In this document: piece by piece, positions 43,008 through 54,575 of the stretch
Numbering within the stretch: position 1 is the first letter of the stretch
Layout of the letters: each line of letters begins with the position of its first letter
Assembly (NCBI GenBank): GCA_963765075.1
Contig: CAVXVA010000003.1
Span: 434,001-498,000, forward strand
DNA length: 64,000 bases
Origin: JAENVU01 sp963765075
Lineage (GTDB): Bacteria > Actinomycetota > Acidimicrobiia > IMCC26256 > JAENVU01
Reading direction: 5' to 3'
Made by a program: the position numbers and the translations under genes
The notes under the pieces: generated by a model
What the model was told of the DNA's origin: nothing
Database searches by the model: none
The model's input: only the letters and a program-made list of their open reading frames with translations

Positions 43008-44176
43008 ATGCCGCGGGTCCTTCTCCTTCTGCCCACTTCCACATATCGGGCGCCCGACTTCGTCCGTGCCGCCAAGGACCTCGGCGTTGACCTCATCGTC
43101 GGATCCGAGGTCGCACCGCCCTATCCGGCACCCGGCCGAGCCATCGCAGTCCCCCTCGACGACCCCACGGCCGCGGCCACGCTGATCGAATCGCTCGATC
43201 GGGACCACGCCGTTGACGCGGTGGTCGCGGTCGACGATCAGGGAGTAATCGTGGCCGCCACGGCCGGCGAACGGATGGGATTCCCCCACAATCCACCCGA
43301 TGCAGTCGCCGCGACCCGGGACAAGGCCGAGCCCTGCGCGCCCGGCTGGCGGCCGCGGAAGTACCCCAACCCCGGTTCGGTTCGACCCCCGATGCAGTCG
43401 GGTACCCGTGCGTGGTGAAGCCCACCGGCCTGGCCGGCAGCCAAGGGGTGATCCGCTGCGACTCCCCTGCCGAGTTCGACGCCGCGGTCACCCGCATCCG
43501 GGCGTTCTGGCCCGGTGAGCTGATCGTCGAGGAGTACGTCCCGGGCGTGGAGGTGGCGGTCGAAGCGATCCTGCGCGGCGGGGAACTCACCGTCCTGGCC
43601 ATCTTCGACAAGCCCGATCCGCTCGTGGGCCCCTACTTCGAGGAGACGATCTACGTCACGCCCTCACGGCTCGCGGCCGAGACCCAACGGGCCGTGATCG
43701 AGTTGGTCGCCCGCGCCGCGGCCGGGATCGGACTCACCGAAGGACCGGTCCACGCCGAGGTCCGCGTCGACGGTGACCGGTGCACGCTCATCGAGGTCGC
43801 GGCCCGCACCATCGGTGGGCTGTGTGCCCGCACGCTGCGGTTCGGCGCGGGTATCTCGTTGGAGGAGGTGGTGTTGCGGCATGCCTTGGGGATGGAGTTC
43901 GGCGACCTCCGGCGCGCGACCACCGCGTCGGGCGTGATGATGCTGCCGATTCGCCGGGCGGGGACACTGCGGGCGGTCGAACATCGGGATCGGGCCCTCG
44001 CCGTGCCCGGCGTCGTCGACCTCGACATCACCATCCCGATCGGCGCGACCGTCGTGCCACTGCCCGAGGGTGACCGCTACCTCGGCTTCCTGTTCGCGAC
44101 CGGGGCTTCACCCGTCGAAGTCGAGACCAGCCTCCGAGCCGGCGCCGCCGCGCTGGACATCGTCATCGGCGGATAA
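43008..44176 (+). pseudogene. ATP-grasp carboxylate ligase-like protein, single frameshift
   Basis: Composite length is about 389 residues. The first frame gives an N-terminal Rossmann-like part (MPRVLLLLPTSTYRAPDF, DAVVAVDDQGV, AATRDKA). The second gives the ATP-grasp core (VVKPTGLAGSQGV, ELIVEEYVPGVEVAVEAI, and the metal site IEVAARTIGG). The frame changes at about 43331, where a G appears to be missing from GCCGAGGCC, since DKAEALRARLAAAEVPQP is then continuous. These enzymes form amide or thioester bonds with ATP; the substrate is unknown. The gene ends 2 bp before the ISL3 remnant. Confidence 0.8.
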
Positions 44177-44253
44177 ACGGGCCCTACGCGCTGAACCTGG
44201 GACGGGCCGGGTGGTGAGGGTCCACCGATAGAAGGAGGGCCTCCAACAATCTC

Positions 44254-44805
44254 GTGACTTCTGACGGTCCGAGATCGAGGAGGCCCCTGGTGGCTGACGG
44301 TAGTAGCGCACTCTGGTTCGGCGCGCTCAACTTGAGAGTGCTCGATGTCGTCGACGACGGCCACGAGTTGACGATCTCGGTCGAGTCGACCGTGACGGTG
44401 ACGGGCTGCGTGGTGTGTGGGACACGTGCGAAGGCGAAGGACCGGCGGTGGGTTGGGCTGCGCGACGCACCGTCGGGTGACCGGGCGATCGTGTTGCGGG
44501 TTCGGCGGCGGACCTGGTCGTGTCCCGACTCTGATTGCCCGACGAAGACCTGGGCCGAGGCGTGTGAGCTCGCCGGGCCGCGTCGGGTGCTCACCCATCG
44601 TGCGGTGGCCTGGGCCACGGACCGGATCTGCGCCGTCGAGGGGACGATCGCGTCGATCGCCCGAGGGTTCGGCGTGTCGTGGCCGACCGTCTGGTCGGCG
44701 GTCGAGCGGGCCGCCACCGAACGCGTCGACGATGCGGACCGGGTCGGTGAGACGCCGATGGTGGGTCTCGACGAGACGGTGATGCAACCCGCGCACCGGC
44801 GACGG
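44254..44805 (+). pseudogene. ISL3 transposase, N-terminal fragment
   Basis: Residues 1 to about 184 of an ISL3 transposase: the N-terminal zinc-finger region (GCVVCGTRAKAKDRRW, CPDSDCP), the helix-turn-helix (IARGFGVSWPTVWSAV) and the first DDE-domain Asp in VGLDETVM. Homology stops after MQPAHRR where the opposite copy begins; the open frame continues to 44910 only as antisense of the other copy. It starts with GTG and is preceded by the same leader as the right-hand copy. Confidence 0.85.
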
Positions 44806-45923
44806 GTCTTCGCGAGCCGGCGGAGTTCGGGTCCGGACTCGGGCGCGGTGCACCACGCGTACGCGTCGTCGAGCGCGGCTTCGGCGAGCACGGGATCGTC
44901 GGTGAGGTAGACGTCGCGCACCTTCTCTTTCGCGGTCCACGCGTCGGCGAGTTCATCGTCGGGATCGCCTTCGTGCAGCGCGTCGTGGATCCGTTCCCGG
45001 GCTTCGTCGTCGAGACGTTCCGCGCCGAGGAGCAGCAGCTTGCGGATCGCGTAGAGCGGGTCCGATGCCCACCCGCGGTGGCCGAGCTGTTCCTGCTGGA
45101 CGCGTTGACGACACAGGGTGATCGCCTGGTTCGCGAGCCGCACCACATGGAACGGGTCGACCACGACCGTGACGTCGGTGAGCCAGAGACTGTTGCGGAT
45201 CGCGGACCGGTAGCCCTCGTGCGGGTCGATCGACACAACTTCGATCCCGGCCCGCCACTCGGCCGGCTGGCTGGCGAGCCATCGGTCCAGGTCAGCCCGG
45301 TCGCGGCCCTCGAACACGTCCAGGATCCGATGGTGGATCACGTCGACGACAACGCTCACGAACCGGCGGCGGCGCAACCGGGCGGCGGGTTGCATCACGG
45401 TCTCGTCGAAGCCGACCTGGGTCGTGTCCGTTACGGCGTCGTCGCCGGTGAGGCGTTCGGCGGCGCAACGTTCGGTCGCTGTCCAGACCGTCGGCCAGGA
45501 CACACCGAAGCCGCGAGCGATCGACGCGACCGTGCCTTCGATCGCCGCGATGCGGTCCGTGGCCCACTCGGCGGCGCGAGTCGTGAGCACTCGTCGCGGC
45601 TCAGCCAGCGGACACCTCTCGGTCCAGGTCTTCGCCGGACAGTCCGCATCGGGACACGACCAGATCCGCCGCCGAACCCGCAACACGATCGCCCGGTCAC
45701 CCGACGGCGCGTCGCACAAGCCCACCCACCGGCGGTCCTTCGCCTTCGCGCGCGTGCCACACGCCGTGCAACCGACCACGGTCAGAGTCGATTCGACCTC
45801 GACCGTGAGCTCATGGCCATCGTCGACCATGCTCAGCACTCTGAAGTTGGGCGCGCCGAACCAGAGTGCGCTACTACCGTCAGCCACCAGGGGCCTCCTC
45901 GATCTCGGACCGTCAGAAGTCAC
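44806..45923 (-). pseudogene. ISL3 transposase, C-terminally truncated
   Basis: About 372 residues of a related ISL3 transposase, from MTSDGPRSRRPLVADGSSAL through the zinc-finger region, helix-turn-helix and much of the DDE domain (VGFDETVMQ, VVSIDPHEGYRSAI, VVVDPFHVVRLANQ). It breaks off after ELRRLAKT; the frame then reads through the reverse of the left copy down to 44184. The last part of the catalytic domain, with the third acidic residue, is absent, so it should not transpose itself. Confidence 0.85.
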
Positions 45924-45998
45924 GAGATTGTTGGAGGCCCTCCTTCTATTGGTGGACCCTCACCACCCGGCCTGTCCCAGGTCAGTCGCGTAGGGCCC

Positions 45999-46198
45999 GT
46001 GAAGTTGTCACTGAGCTGGACGGGAAGCAAGGAATAGAGATGCTCGAATTCTTCCCAGGCCAACTTCAAGAAGGAAACCGTCCGGAATTGATCGCCGCGA
46101 ATCGACCACACGACCCGCCACGATCGAGATCGCGCGGCCGGAGGATCCGCCTTGTCACACTGCGGGTTCAGCAGCACATATCGGGAGGTCGACTCCAT
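45999..46198 (-). pseudogene. Small unknown protein cut by the IS element
   Basis: From ATG at 46198 about 66 residues (MESTSRYVLLNPQCDKADPP to LLPVQLSDNF) run into the IS end and then continue in IS sequence. It overlaps the end of the lipoprotein gene by 44 bp in another frame. No family is recognised. It may be the remains of another small gene of the toxin/immunity region, or not a gene at all. Confidence 0.3.
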
Positions 46199-46718
46199 CG
46201 CCACTGGCGCCAGGCTTGGGCACGTAGCGAAGAACCCAGGCATCTGTGATATCTAAGGAGTCGTCCTTCTTGACCATGAGTGCGGTGATCTCTCGAGTCT
46301 CATGGTTCACCCACACGCGGACGAATTTGGCGCCCGGAAACGAAGGGGGATCGGTTTTATCGCATGCAAAGAGCGCGCCAAGCTTCTTGCCATCTGGATA
46401 CCTAGCGAGCAACCAGTCCTCGACATCTTGATACTCGTCGAGTGGCGCCTCGAGATATTCGCCCTCGTTCGTGCCATCCTCTGCTCCCAGGTAACGCTCG
46501 ACTGAACGTGGCGCGTAGACTTTGAGGTTCCCGGGTAACGCCAGCCCAAAGACACGATGAGGAGGCCGGTTGCCAATGGAGCCACCGGATTCGCAGCCCA
46601 CCACCATTACGGCGGCAAGCGCAGTCATCACAAGGCGCCGACACTGAAATGGACTTGGATTGTGCAAAAGAGCCGACCGAGCTATGAATCGGCGAAGCAG
46701 ACTCCGGTGACCCAACAT
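46155..46718 (-). CDS. Putative lipoprotein next to RHS toxin tip
   Basis: 187 residues from the ATG at 46718; an internal ATG before TALAAVMVVGC gives a more normal lipoprotein signal, with the lipobox ending VVGCES. No family is recognised in the mature part (YAPRSVERYLGAEDGTNEGE, FVRVWVNHETREITALMV). The gene begins at the very end of the RHS gene and has lower GC than its surroundings. That position and composition are typical of an immunity gene for a polymorphic toxin, with membrane anchoring matching a toxin that acts from outside. This role is inferred from context only. Confidence 0.6.
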   Translation of the reverse strand: MLGHRSLLRRFIARSALLHNPSPFQCRRLVMTALAAVMVVGCESGGSIGNRPPHRVFGLALPGNLKVYAPRSVERYLGAEDGTNEGEYLEAPLDEYQDVEDWLLARYPDGKKLGALFACDKTDPPSFPGAKFVRVWVNHETREITALMVKKDDSLDITDAWVLRYVPKPGASGDGVDLPICAAEPAV

Positions 46719-49700
46719 TAGAATGGCCCAGACATTCTAGCCACATAGTACGTGGCTGCGGCATTTCCGCCGCAACCCCTTTCGTCATTGCAAGCTCGAC
46801 TAGTAAATGCCATATACCGGGCCGCAGTCTCAAGGTCCTGGTCGCTGCCAATTCCAGGTCGCGATCCAACCACGCGCCCGAGGTAGTTGTTACGAATATC
46901 CTTGAGATGGTCAAGACTGTCGGGCGTGTCGAGTTCGTGAGCTAGGCCAAGCGACCTGGCAGCGGGTCGTCCAAGTTGCTTAGTCACGAGAGCCATCCAA
47001 TAGATGTGTTGGAATGCATTCCGCCGCCTTCCAAGCGTTGGTGCGAGGCTCTTCGCCCTATCCTTCGCTTTGAGCGTAAAACTGGTGGCCATCGAACAGG
47101 CGCGGATGCCGTATTTCGCGCACCAGGCCAGCGTGTTGGGACCGACGCCGAGGGATCTTCTTCGGCGGGTCCCGTCAAGGTCGCTTGCGTTGATGGGGTC
47201 TGCACATACGTAGTCGTAGTCGTTGCAGCTGCCGCCGAGGACGGGGTCGGCTTCGAGGAAGCGGCCGAGGTTGGGGTCGTAGAGGCGGACTCCCATGCGG
47301 ATGATCCCGAGGCTCGGTGCGGTCGTGAACCGCTGTTGGGATCCGAGCCACCCAAGTCGTGATCCGGGGATGGTGCCGGTCGTGACGCCGTATTCGTCGA
47401 CGGGCGGGTTGATGGTGATCGTCCCGGACTGGGTCATGGTCGCCACAATGTCACCATGCGCATTCGCGATCTGATAACTCGGAGTCGTCCCGGTGATGAT
47501 GTCACCACCCAGGTAGGTGGTAACGGTCCCCCCAGCTGTCGGTTTCGCCCAGGCGGGTGAATCGCTACCACCCGCGTAGCCGAACGTGGTGTCTTCGGTG
47601 ACGGTCCCGCCCGATGGGCTCGTCACCACGCGGCGCAGGACTCGACCCGACGGTGAGAGGGTCTCATCGACGTGGGTGGTGCCGTCATCGATGCGAGTGG
47701 CGTGATCGTTCGCGTCGTACTGCATGGTGACGGTCCCGCCACCGGCCTTCGTGTAGGAGGTGAGGTTCCCGTGCTGGTCATACACATACCCCGACCCGAC
47801 CGGTGACGCGGTGAGCCGGTCGGCGTTGTCGTAGGTGTAGGTCGGCGCCGCACACGTCGCGGCTTTCGCACACCGGTTCGTGTTCGCATCGAACGCATAG
47901 TTCCGGGTCGGACCACCCGACACGGCCGCCGTGGTCAGCCGGCCCGCATTGTCATACGCGTAGGTCGTCAACGACGCCGTGGACCAATCGAGGGTGATGT
48001 TCCCGCCCAGGCTGTACCCGTAGGCATCGACCCAATGCTGCGTCGTCCACATGTTCGTGGTCAACGAACTGACCCGGCCCGTGTTCGCGTCGTACGCGGT
48101 CGTCGTCCGCAACGGGAAGACATCCGTCGGCCGATCAAACGTCACCGCCCGACCCGCCGCGTCATACGTCGTCGTGAACGTCCGGCCCGCCCCGAGCGAC
48201 ACGTACTCGGTCGTGGTCAACACCCGACCGTCGTCGTCATACGTCGCCGACGTCATGTGGGAGAAGGTCGACGCCCCCGGCAACTTCCGCCACGTATCGA
48301 TCACCCGGCCCGCGACGTCGTAGTCCGTGGTCGACACGGTGCCTTGCTCATCGGTGTAGGAGACACCCCGACCCAGGAGATCGACCTTCGCGATCGTCGA
48401 CCGAGACGTTCCACCCGAATCGGTGTAGGTCGTGGTCACCGTCCCCGGCACCGCGTAACTGTTGGTCGTCACCTTCCCGCTCGTGTCCCGCGACGACACT
48501 GGCCGCAACCGCGAGTCGTAGTTCGTACACGCCCACGAACTATCACCCGTCTGCCGGGTGAACGCCGCTTGGCCTTGCGCGTTGTAAATCGTTTCGGTCG
48601 TCGCCGCCGGACCTGCCCCAGGAGCCGCGTCCGTGTGCAGCTTCTGAAATCCGGCCTGGGGGTACGTCCCGGTCGGACAGCCACTGATCGCCTGCATCGC
48701 CCGGGTTTCGGTCGCGCCGTAGTAGGTGTCGGTCGTGGTCGAGGAGGCGCCCTTGGGCAGCTGGTGGGTCAGCGGCCGGAAGTAGGTGGTCGTCGACGCC
48801 GGCTCGTAGGTGTTCTTCGTCTTGAGGTTCAACCCGAGCGGGTCCTGGATGGTCTCGTACTCCAACCCGTTCTGCGGCTCGACACCGCCACCCGAGTAGC
48901 TGTGATCGACCCGGTGGCCGTCCGGGTCCGAGGTGCTGGTCACCAAGTCGTAACGGGGCGTGAGACTCGTGATCGGGATATCCGCGAACGCCGGCGTGCT
49001 GCCTTGACGCATCCGTAGCGTGAACGACGCACCAAGGGTCTTCTCCCGGAACAGGATCCGAATGCGATGCCACGACCCCGCCACGGTGTCGAACGGCAGC
49101 GGGCCCGATCCGCCCGCCGGGTCGAACACGGCCCACTTGTCGATCACTCGTTGATCATCGACGAACAGTTGCGCACCGTCATCCGCGATCAGTTGGAACT
49201 GGGCCCGCTCGGTCCCGTTCGCTCCCGAGTACGGGATCAGCACTTCACCGGTCATCACCCCCGAGAAATCGTTGGGGTTGATACCCGGTGCCGGGATCCC
49301 GGGTGTGGTCCCCCAGTTCTGGGAGGCGTACCCACCACTACCGTTCCAGAGGCTGTGGGTGACCGGGTTCCCGGTGAGGTCGTTCGTGTTGTACCAGGTC
49401 GCGGCCAACCCGCTGATTCCAACGTCGTAGGCAGTTTGGGCATGGGGCATCGGGTTCGCTTCGCCATCACCATGACCGGTGGCCGGGGTGAGAAATCCGG
49501 TGAACCACGAGACCGGTGCCGGACCGTACACATGCGTCGGCCGGCGTTGCTGATCGCGGATCGTCGTCGTCATCAACCCTGCCGCGTCGGTCACCGACGC
49601 GACCGCATCCGCCGAAAGGTCCCACGTCTGGGTCGTGGTGTGGCCGGTCGCGTCGGTATCGGTCAACTGGTGCAAGTTCGCGGGATCCCACGTGACTGAC

Positions 49701-52700
49701 CGGATCACTTTCGTCACCGGACCCGGAAACAGACCACTCACCGTCGCCGTGTTGGAAGCCGTGATCGGCGGGTAGGTGTAGGTGTGGGTCGGTCGCGAGA
49801 TCGGATTCAACGTGGTCGTCGGTGCCGGTTCCGGCAGGGTGATCGACGAGACCCGATTCGAGGAGTCGTAGGCGAGTTTCGTTGTGATCTGATCCTGGGT
49901 CACCCCGGCTCCGATCACCCCCGCTGTCTGCTCGTCGGTCGCGAGAGGCGACTGGATCGAGGTGATCCGACCCGACGAGTCGTACCCGAATTTCGTTGTC
50001 TCCCGATTAGCGCCGGACCCCACCCCGTCAACTCGCGCGAGTTGCCCGTTCAGATAGAAGAAATCGGTTCTCCCCGTGTCGGTACCCCACGCTGTGAAAT
50101 CGACCTGACACAACATCGTGCTCGGCGCGGCCGTGTACCCACTCGGAGGTGTCGGGCAACCCCCACCCGCATATTTGAGGACCGCGGACCGGTTCGACAC
50201 CGGGTCTTTCACCTGTGTCAAACGCTGAGGTAGCCCGGTACCGATACTCGAATACACATAGACCAACGCCGCGGGTTTCCGGTCGTCGGTCGTGGTGAAC
50301 GCCCACGCCAGATTCCCCGCAATGTCGAAATGTTCGGCGAAGCCACCATCGGTGTAGTCCCACCCCAACACTCCCGGCGTCCAGTTGAACGCCAAATGCC
50401 CGGTCAAGCCACTGTCGGGCACGTAGCCGGTGCCGTTCCACGTATACCGGTCGACCTGACCATCACTCGTGACCATCGACACCGAGTTCCCCGACTGGAC
50501 GACCCGCGTATACGGGACGCTCCCATCATCCGCGGAGACATCCCAGCCCTTCGGCAACGCCGCCGGCGAGGTCTGCAACCAATCGCCCCCCACAGACTTA
50601 TGCACGTTGCTGTCAAAACTCAGGTTCATCGGCACCAGACGAATATCGAATGCGGCGCCGCCGGAATTTCCGAAGAAATCGATCTGGATGGTGCTCGTCG
50701 CGTTCGCGGCCTGCGTGAACGACGAACCGTATTGAAACGATCCGAAGTTCCACCACGCCGAGTTGAACACACTGTCATACACCGAGACGCCGTTGATCTT
50801 GACGAGCACTCCCGCATGCGACGACACTGCGAACTTCCACGCCGTGCCCGTCCCACCCGGATACACATTGGTCGCGGGGACGGTCAAGGTTCCCGTATAC
50901 CGCGACGAGAACGTCCCACCATTCACGCCCACCACCGGTGGGGCCGTCCCCCAGTCGTTCCACAACGTCGTCTCGCGCCGTTGCGCGGCCGGGGTGCCGG
51001 TCCAGTTCCCCGAGTTGAAATATGTGCCGGTCAACCCGTTCGTGGCCGGTGCCTGCGAGTTATACGAATACCTCAACCCGACACTGCCCCCCACGGCCGG
51101 CATCGACTGGGTTCCGCTCGTGAAGTTCACGTTCCCGTTCGCGAGGTTCACCCCCACCGGACCGATCTGATCAAACGGCGACGGTCCCGAGGCTCCTAAC
51201 CGCAGATCGATCTTCACCTTCCACGCCGGAACAAAGTTGCTCCACGCCTCACCATCGAACGATCGGACCGTCCAGTAGTAGGCGCCACCATTCTCCAGGT
51301 AGCCGGCCGGGATCGTCCACGACACCTTCCCCGCCACCGGCGTCAACTGCTGCCAGCCCGACGCGTAGATCACCGTCCCCGAATACCCATCCGCGCCCGT
51401 CGCCAACTCGAACCAATACTTCATCGGACCCGTATCCGAGTTCGACAAGTTCGCAGTCAACGTTGGCGTCGTCGTCGCCACCGACGCCTGATCCACCGGC
51501 GCTACCAACGTCGGCGCGGTCGGCATCGTCTTGTACGTGATCTGCAACGCCGGAGCCGAACCCGTCCCATACTGGAGCGTGTACTCCCGCGAATGGAAGT
51601 TCTTCCCCGACAACGTGTCGCCCTCGTTGTCGGCCGCGACCAGGAACGACACTCCCCACGCCGGGTTTCCCGTCGTCAACCGTTGCCGCACCAACGGAGT
51701 CGCATCCAGCGTCGTCCACCCGCCATTGCCCGTCCCGGTCCCCGCCGGCACCACCCCCGTCGTCGACGGCACATACGGATCAACCGTCGGTGGGTTGTTC
51801 CACGTCACCAGATTCGGATACACGAACTGAGAGACCGGATACACCCGCATCGTCTTCGCCGCGTTCGCCATCCCGGAACTGTTGAACGCCTTGATCTCCG
51901 CCTTCGACACGAACAACGACGGATCCCACGCCGGCAACGTCGTGAACATCAAGAACGTCCGGTCCGTCTCGGAACCGAACACGCCTGCGGCCAGGATCCC
52001 CTGCCCATCCTGGGGTGTGTTCGGCGCCGACGTATTGAGGTACGTGTCCGAGCCGCCCGTCGCGAACACCGTCCACGGATCGATCGTCACCGGAAACACC
52101 GGATCCGGATTCGCGAACCAGTTGGCGTCGATCGACACTCCGACCTGCACCACCGAACCCAACTGACCCACCAACTTCACGGCCACCGGCGTCGAACCCG
52201 GCCGCTTCTCCGCCGAATCGAACGCCATCCCACCCTTGAACACGCTCACCACCGTGCCCTACGGGTCGACCAACTCCAGCACGCCCGACTCACCATCACG
52301 CACCGTCACACCTCCGGCACGGTCAAGGGCACCACATACGCCGACGGACCCTCCGCCGAATCGAGCACCACCAGTTGCTGCACCCCCGCCGACGCCAACC
52401 GCATCAGCACCCGCACCCCCGACCGGTTCGTCGCATACTCCAACGTCGCCACATCCGGGCTCGACGGTGCACCCTTCACACCCTCCGCGACATCCGGCAC
52501 ACCGACACTCACCACCCCCGCCGACGTCTCCAACCGGGCCAAACCACCCGCTACGTCCGCACCCAACACCACCGGCAGATCCGACCCCGTCGCCACCCGA
52601 TCCCGAATCGGTCACCGCCAACCGATCCGACCGGACCGCCGCCACCCCATCCACATCCGCCCGAGCCGCAGCCCCCGACTGCAACCGCAAGTCGTACTCC

Positions 52701-53092
52701 TGCCACCCGCCATCCCCGCCCTTGAACCGCACCGGACCCGTCGACGCCTGCACCGTCGTCGTCCCATCCGGATTATCGAACACCAACCGGTCCGCAGTCG
52801 TCTGCGACTCATCCACCACCGAACGCTTCTCATCGAAACCCTGACCCGGCCCCACCTCCGGAATCGCCGTCAACGCATCCGCCGGCGACGGCGGACGATT
52901 GCCCCACTCACCCGAAGGCGCCGACGGCACCACCCGATCCTGCACCGCCACCGGCAACGGGCTCTCCCCAGAAACCTCAGACGACGCCGCGTCGCCAACC
53001 GCCCGAGCCGGCACCGCGACACCCGACAAACCCGCGGTCGCGATCACCACCAACAAGAACGCGACACCAACCCGACGACCCAAACCTGCCAT
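46718..53092 (-). pseudogene. Secreted RHS/YD-repeat polymorphic toxin, disrupted near the N-terminus
   Basis: Read through its lesions this is a protein of about 2,100 residues. Order: signal peptide (MAGLGRRVGVAFLLVVIA), N-terminal RHS-associated region, DNRLRE-like domain (TYLNTSAPN), two PA14-like domains (GLTGTYFNSGNWTG; GLAATWYNTNDLTG), many YD repeats, the core-closing motif RLYDPNLGRFLEADP, then a unique tip of about 150 residues. Frames change near 52605 and 52300, and a TAG interrupts at 52259 (VDP-stop-GTVVSVFKGG); after that 1844 residues are open. The tip (NAFQHIYWMALVTKQLG, LAHELD, IRNNYLGRVVG) resembles the HE/D/NN-type domains found at toxin C-termini. GC falls in the tip, suggesting exchange. 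Confidence 0.82.
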
Positions 53093-53211
53093 GACTCCAC
53101 CTTCCACCGACCCCAGCCCGGAGCCCAAGTCGACCGATCCTCTCCGCGCAATCGCGCGTAGTCAAGAAGAAATCACTCGGCGTCCGTGAAACCACGCGCC
53201 GACGCGGTCAG

Positions 53212-53217
53212 TATCGT
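53212..53217 (+). promoter_or_regulatory. Possible -10 of the radical SAM gene
   Basis: TATCGT is 9 nt before ATG at 53227; the spacing is slightly longer than at the other leaderless-type starts. Confidence 0.4.
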
Positions 53218-53226
53218 CATCGACTG

Positions 53227-54498
53227 ATGAACGTCTTGCTGATCTCGACCTACGAGTTGGGCCACCAACCGATCGGGATCGCGGCACCAGCCGCGGCACT
53301 CGCCGAACGCGGCCACGACGTTCGCCTGCTCGATCTTGCCCTCGACGACTGGGATCAGGCCCTCGTGGAGTGGGCCGACCGCGTCGCCATCTCGGTGCCG
53401 ATGCACACTGCGACTCGTCTCGCCCGCGAGATCGCGCCGCGTATCAACCGCCCGCTGGCAGGGTTCGGCCTCTACGCGGGGATGTGCGCCGAATTCGCCG
53501 TCGCGCTCGCGAGCCGTGATCCGGTCTCGGCCCTGGTCGGCTGGATCGAGGACGACCCGACCGTGAAAGTCGCCATGCCCGTACCCGCTCGGGACCAACT
53601 CCGCGCACCCGACCAGTATGCGCATCTGCTGCGCGACGGCCTTCGGTTTCCGATCGCGTACGTAGAAGCGTCACAAGGTTGCGTACACCGCTGCCGCCAC
53701 TGCCCGGTGCCCGTGGTCTACGACGGTCGCATCCGCATCACCGACGTCGAGACGGTGCTCGCCGATGTGGAGCAGCAGGTGCGCGCCGGCGCGCGCCACA
53801 TCACGTTCGGCGATCCCGACTTCTTCAACGGTGTCCACCATGCCCGGCGCGTCGTCGAGGCGGTCCACGCCGCGCACCCGACCCTCACGTTCGATTGCAC
53901 GGTCAAGGTCGAGCACGTGCTGCGCGAGGAAGCACTCTGGCCGTGGATGGCCGAGCACGGTTGCCTCTTCGTGATCTCCGCGTTCGAATCGGTGAACGAC
54001 ACGATCCTCACCGAGCTCGACAAAGGCCACACCGCGGCCGACGGTGCCCGGGCCATCACGATCCTGCGGGCCGCCGGCATCGAGCCCCGCCCGACCTGGC
54101 TGCCCTTCACGCCGTGGTCGACGGTGGAGGACATCCGGGCCATCCTCGAGTTCGTGGCCGAGCACGACCTCATCGGCAACGTCGACCCGGTGCAGTTCTC
54201 GATCCGACTCCTCGTGCCCCAGGGTTCACTGCTCGTCGGACGGATCCCCGGGCTCGGCGTTTGGAACCCGGATTCGCTGTCCTACGCCTGGACCTCACCG
54301 ATCGACGATCTGGCCAAGGAGTTCGCGGCTGTCGTGGAACGAGGCGCCGACGATTCTCCGGGCGAGGTCTTCAACGCACTGCGCGCGCTCGTCGAGCTTC
54401 CCGCAGTCGACACCGCCGCGATCATCGACGCGCCGCGACTCTCCGAGTCCTGGTTCTGTTGCGCCGAACCCACCGCCGCTCAACTTCGCTCGGTCTGA
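53227..54498 (+). CDS. CCAEP-tail radical SAM protein with B12-binding-like N-terminus
   Basis: 423 residues. Residues 1-110 resemble a cobalamin-binding-type Rossmann domain (VLLISTYELGHQPIGIAAPA). The radical SAM cluster motif CxxxCxxC is C152, C156, C159 in GCVHRCRHCP, followed by ITFGDPDFFNG and FDCTVKVEHVL. The end reads SWFCCAEPTAAQLRSV, placing it in the family named for a CUAEP or CCAEP tail, whose selenium-containing members have Sec at the first Cys. Here both are ordinary Cys codons. The substrate of this family is unknown to me. It appears to be a single transcription unit. Confidence 0.9.
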   Translation: MNVLLISTYELGHQPIGIAAPAAALAERGHDVRLLDLALDDWDQALVEWADRVAISVPMHTATRLAREIAPRINRPLAGFGLYAGMCAEFAVALASRDPVSALVGWIEDDPTVKVAMPVPARDQLRAPDQYAHLLRDGLRFPIAYVEASQGCVHRCRHCPVPVVYDGRIRITDVETVLADVEQQVRAGARHITFGDPDFFNGVHHARRVVEAVHAAHPTLTFDCTVKVEHVLREEALWPWMAEHGCLFVISAFESVNDTILTELDKGHTAADGARAITILRAAGIEPRPTWLPFTPWSTVEDIRAILEFVAEHDLIGNVDPVQFSIRLLVPQGSLLVGRIPGLGVWNPDSLSYAWTSPIDDLAKEFAAVVERGADDSPGEVFNALRALVELPAVDTAAIIDAPRLSESWFCCAEPTAAQLRSV

Positions 54499-54559
54499 GC
54501 GCCGACGCGTGTGTTCCCGTTGCGCATGAGGTGACCGCCCGTGCGGTGGAGACCAGTCG

Positions 54560-54574
54560 CACTACTATGTAGTG
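54560..54574. promoter_or_regulatory. Operator and -10 of the toxin-antitoxin pair
   Basis: CACTAC-TAT-GTAGTG is a perfect 6-bp inverted repeat. The leaderless -10 TACTAT (54562-54567 by eye, within one base) lies inside it, 7 nt before ATG 54576. An antitoxin bound here would block RNA polymerase. Confidence 0.7.
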
Positions 54575-54575
54575 C

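Larger units (their letters stand above)
44179..45998. mobile_element. Inverted pair of truncated ISL3-family elements
   Basis: Both outer ends begin GGGCCCTACGCG and stay nearly identical inward for over 100 bp, including the transposase start. They are therefore the same end of two related IS copies facing each other. The transposases differ at many residues, so this is not one recent inverted duplication. They meet near 44805, with neither inner end present. No 8-bp target repeat is visible at the outer borders. The element cannot be intact as read. Confidence 0.8.

Noticed and set aside
54458..54475. Selenocysteine in the radical SAM tail
   Set aside because: Both Cys positions use TGT/TGC codons, with no TGA at this site.
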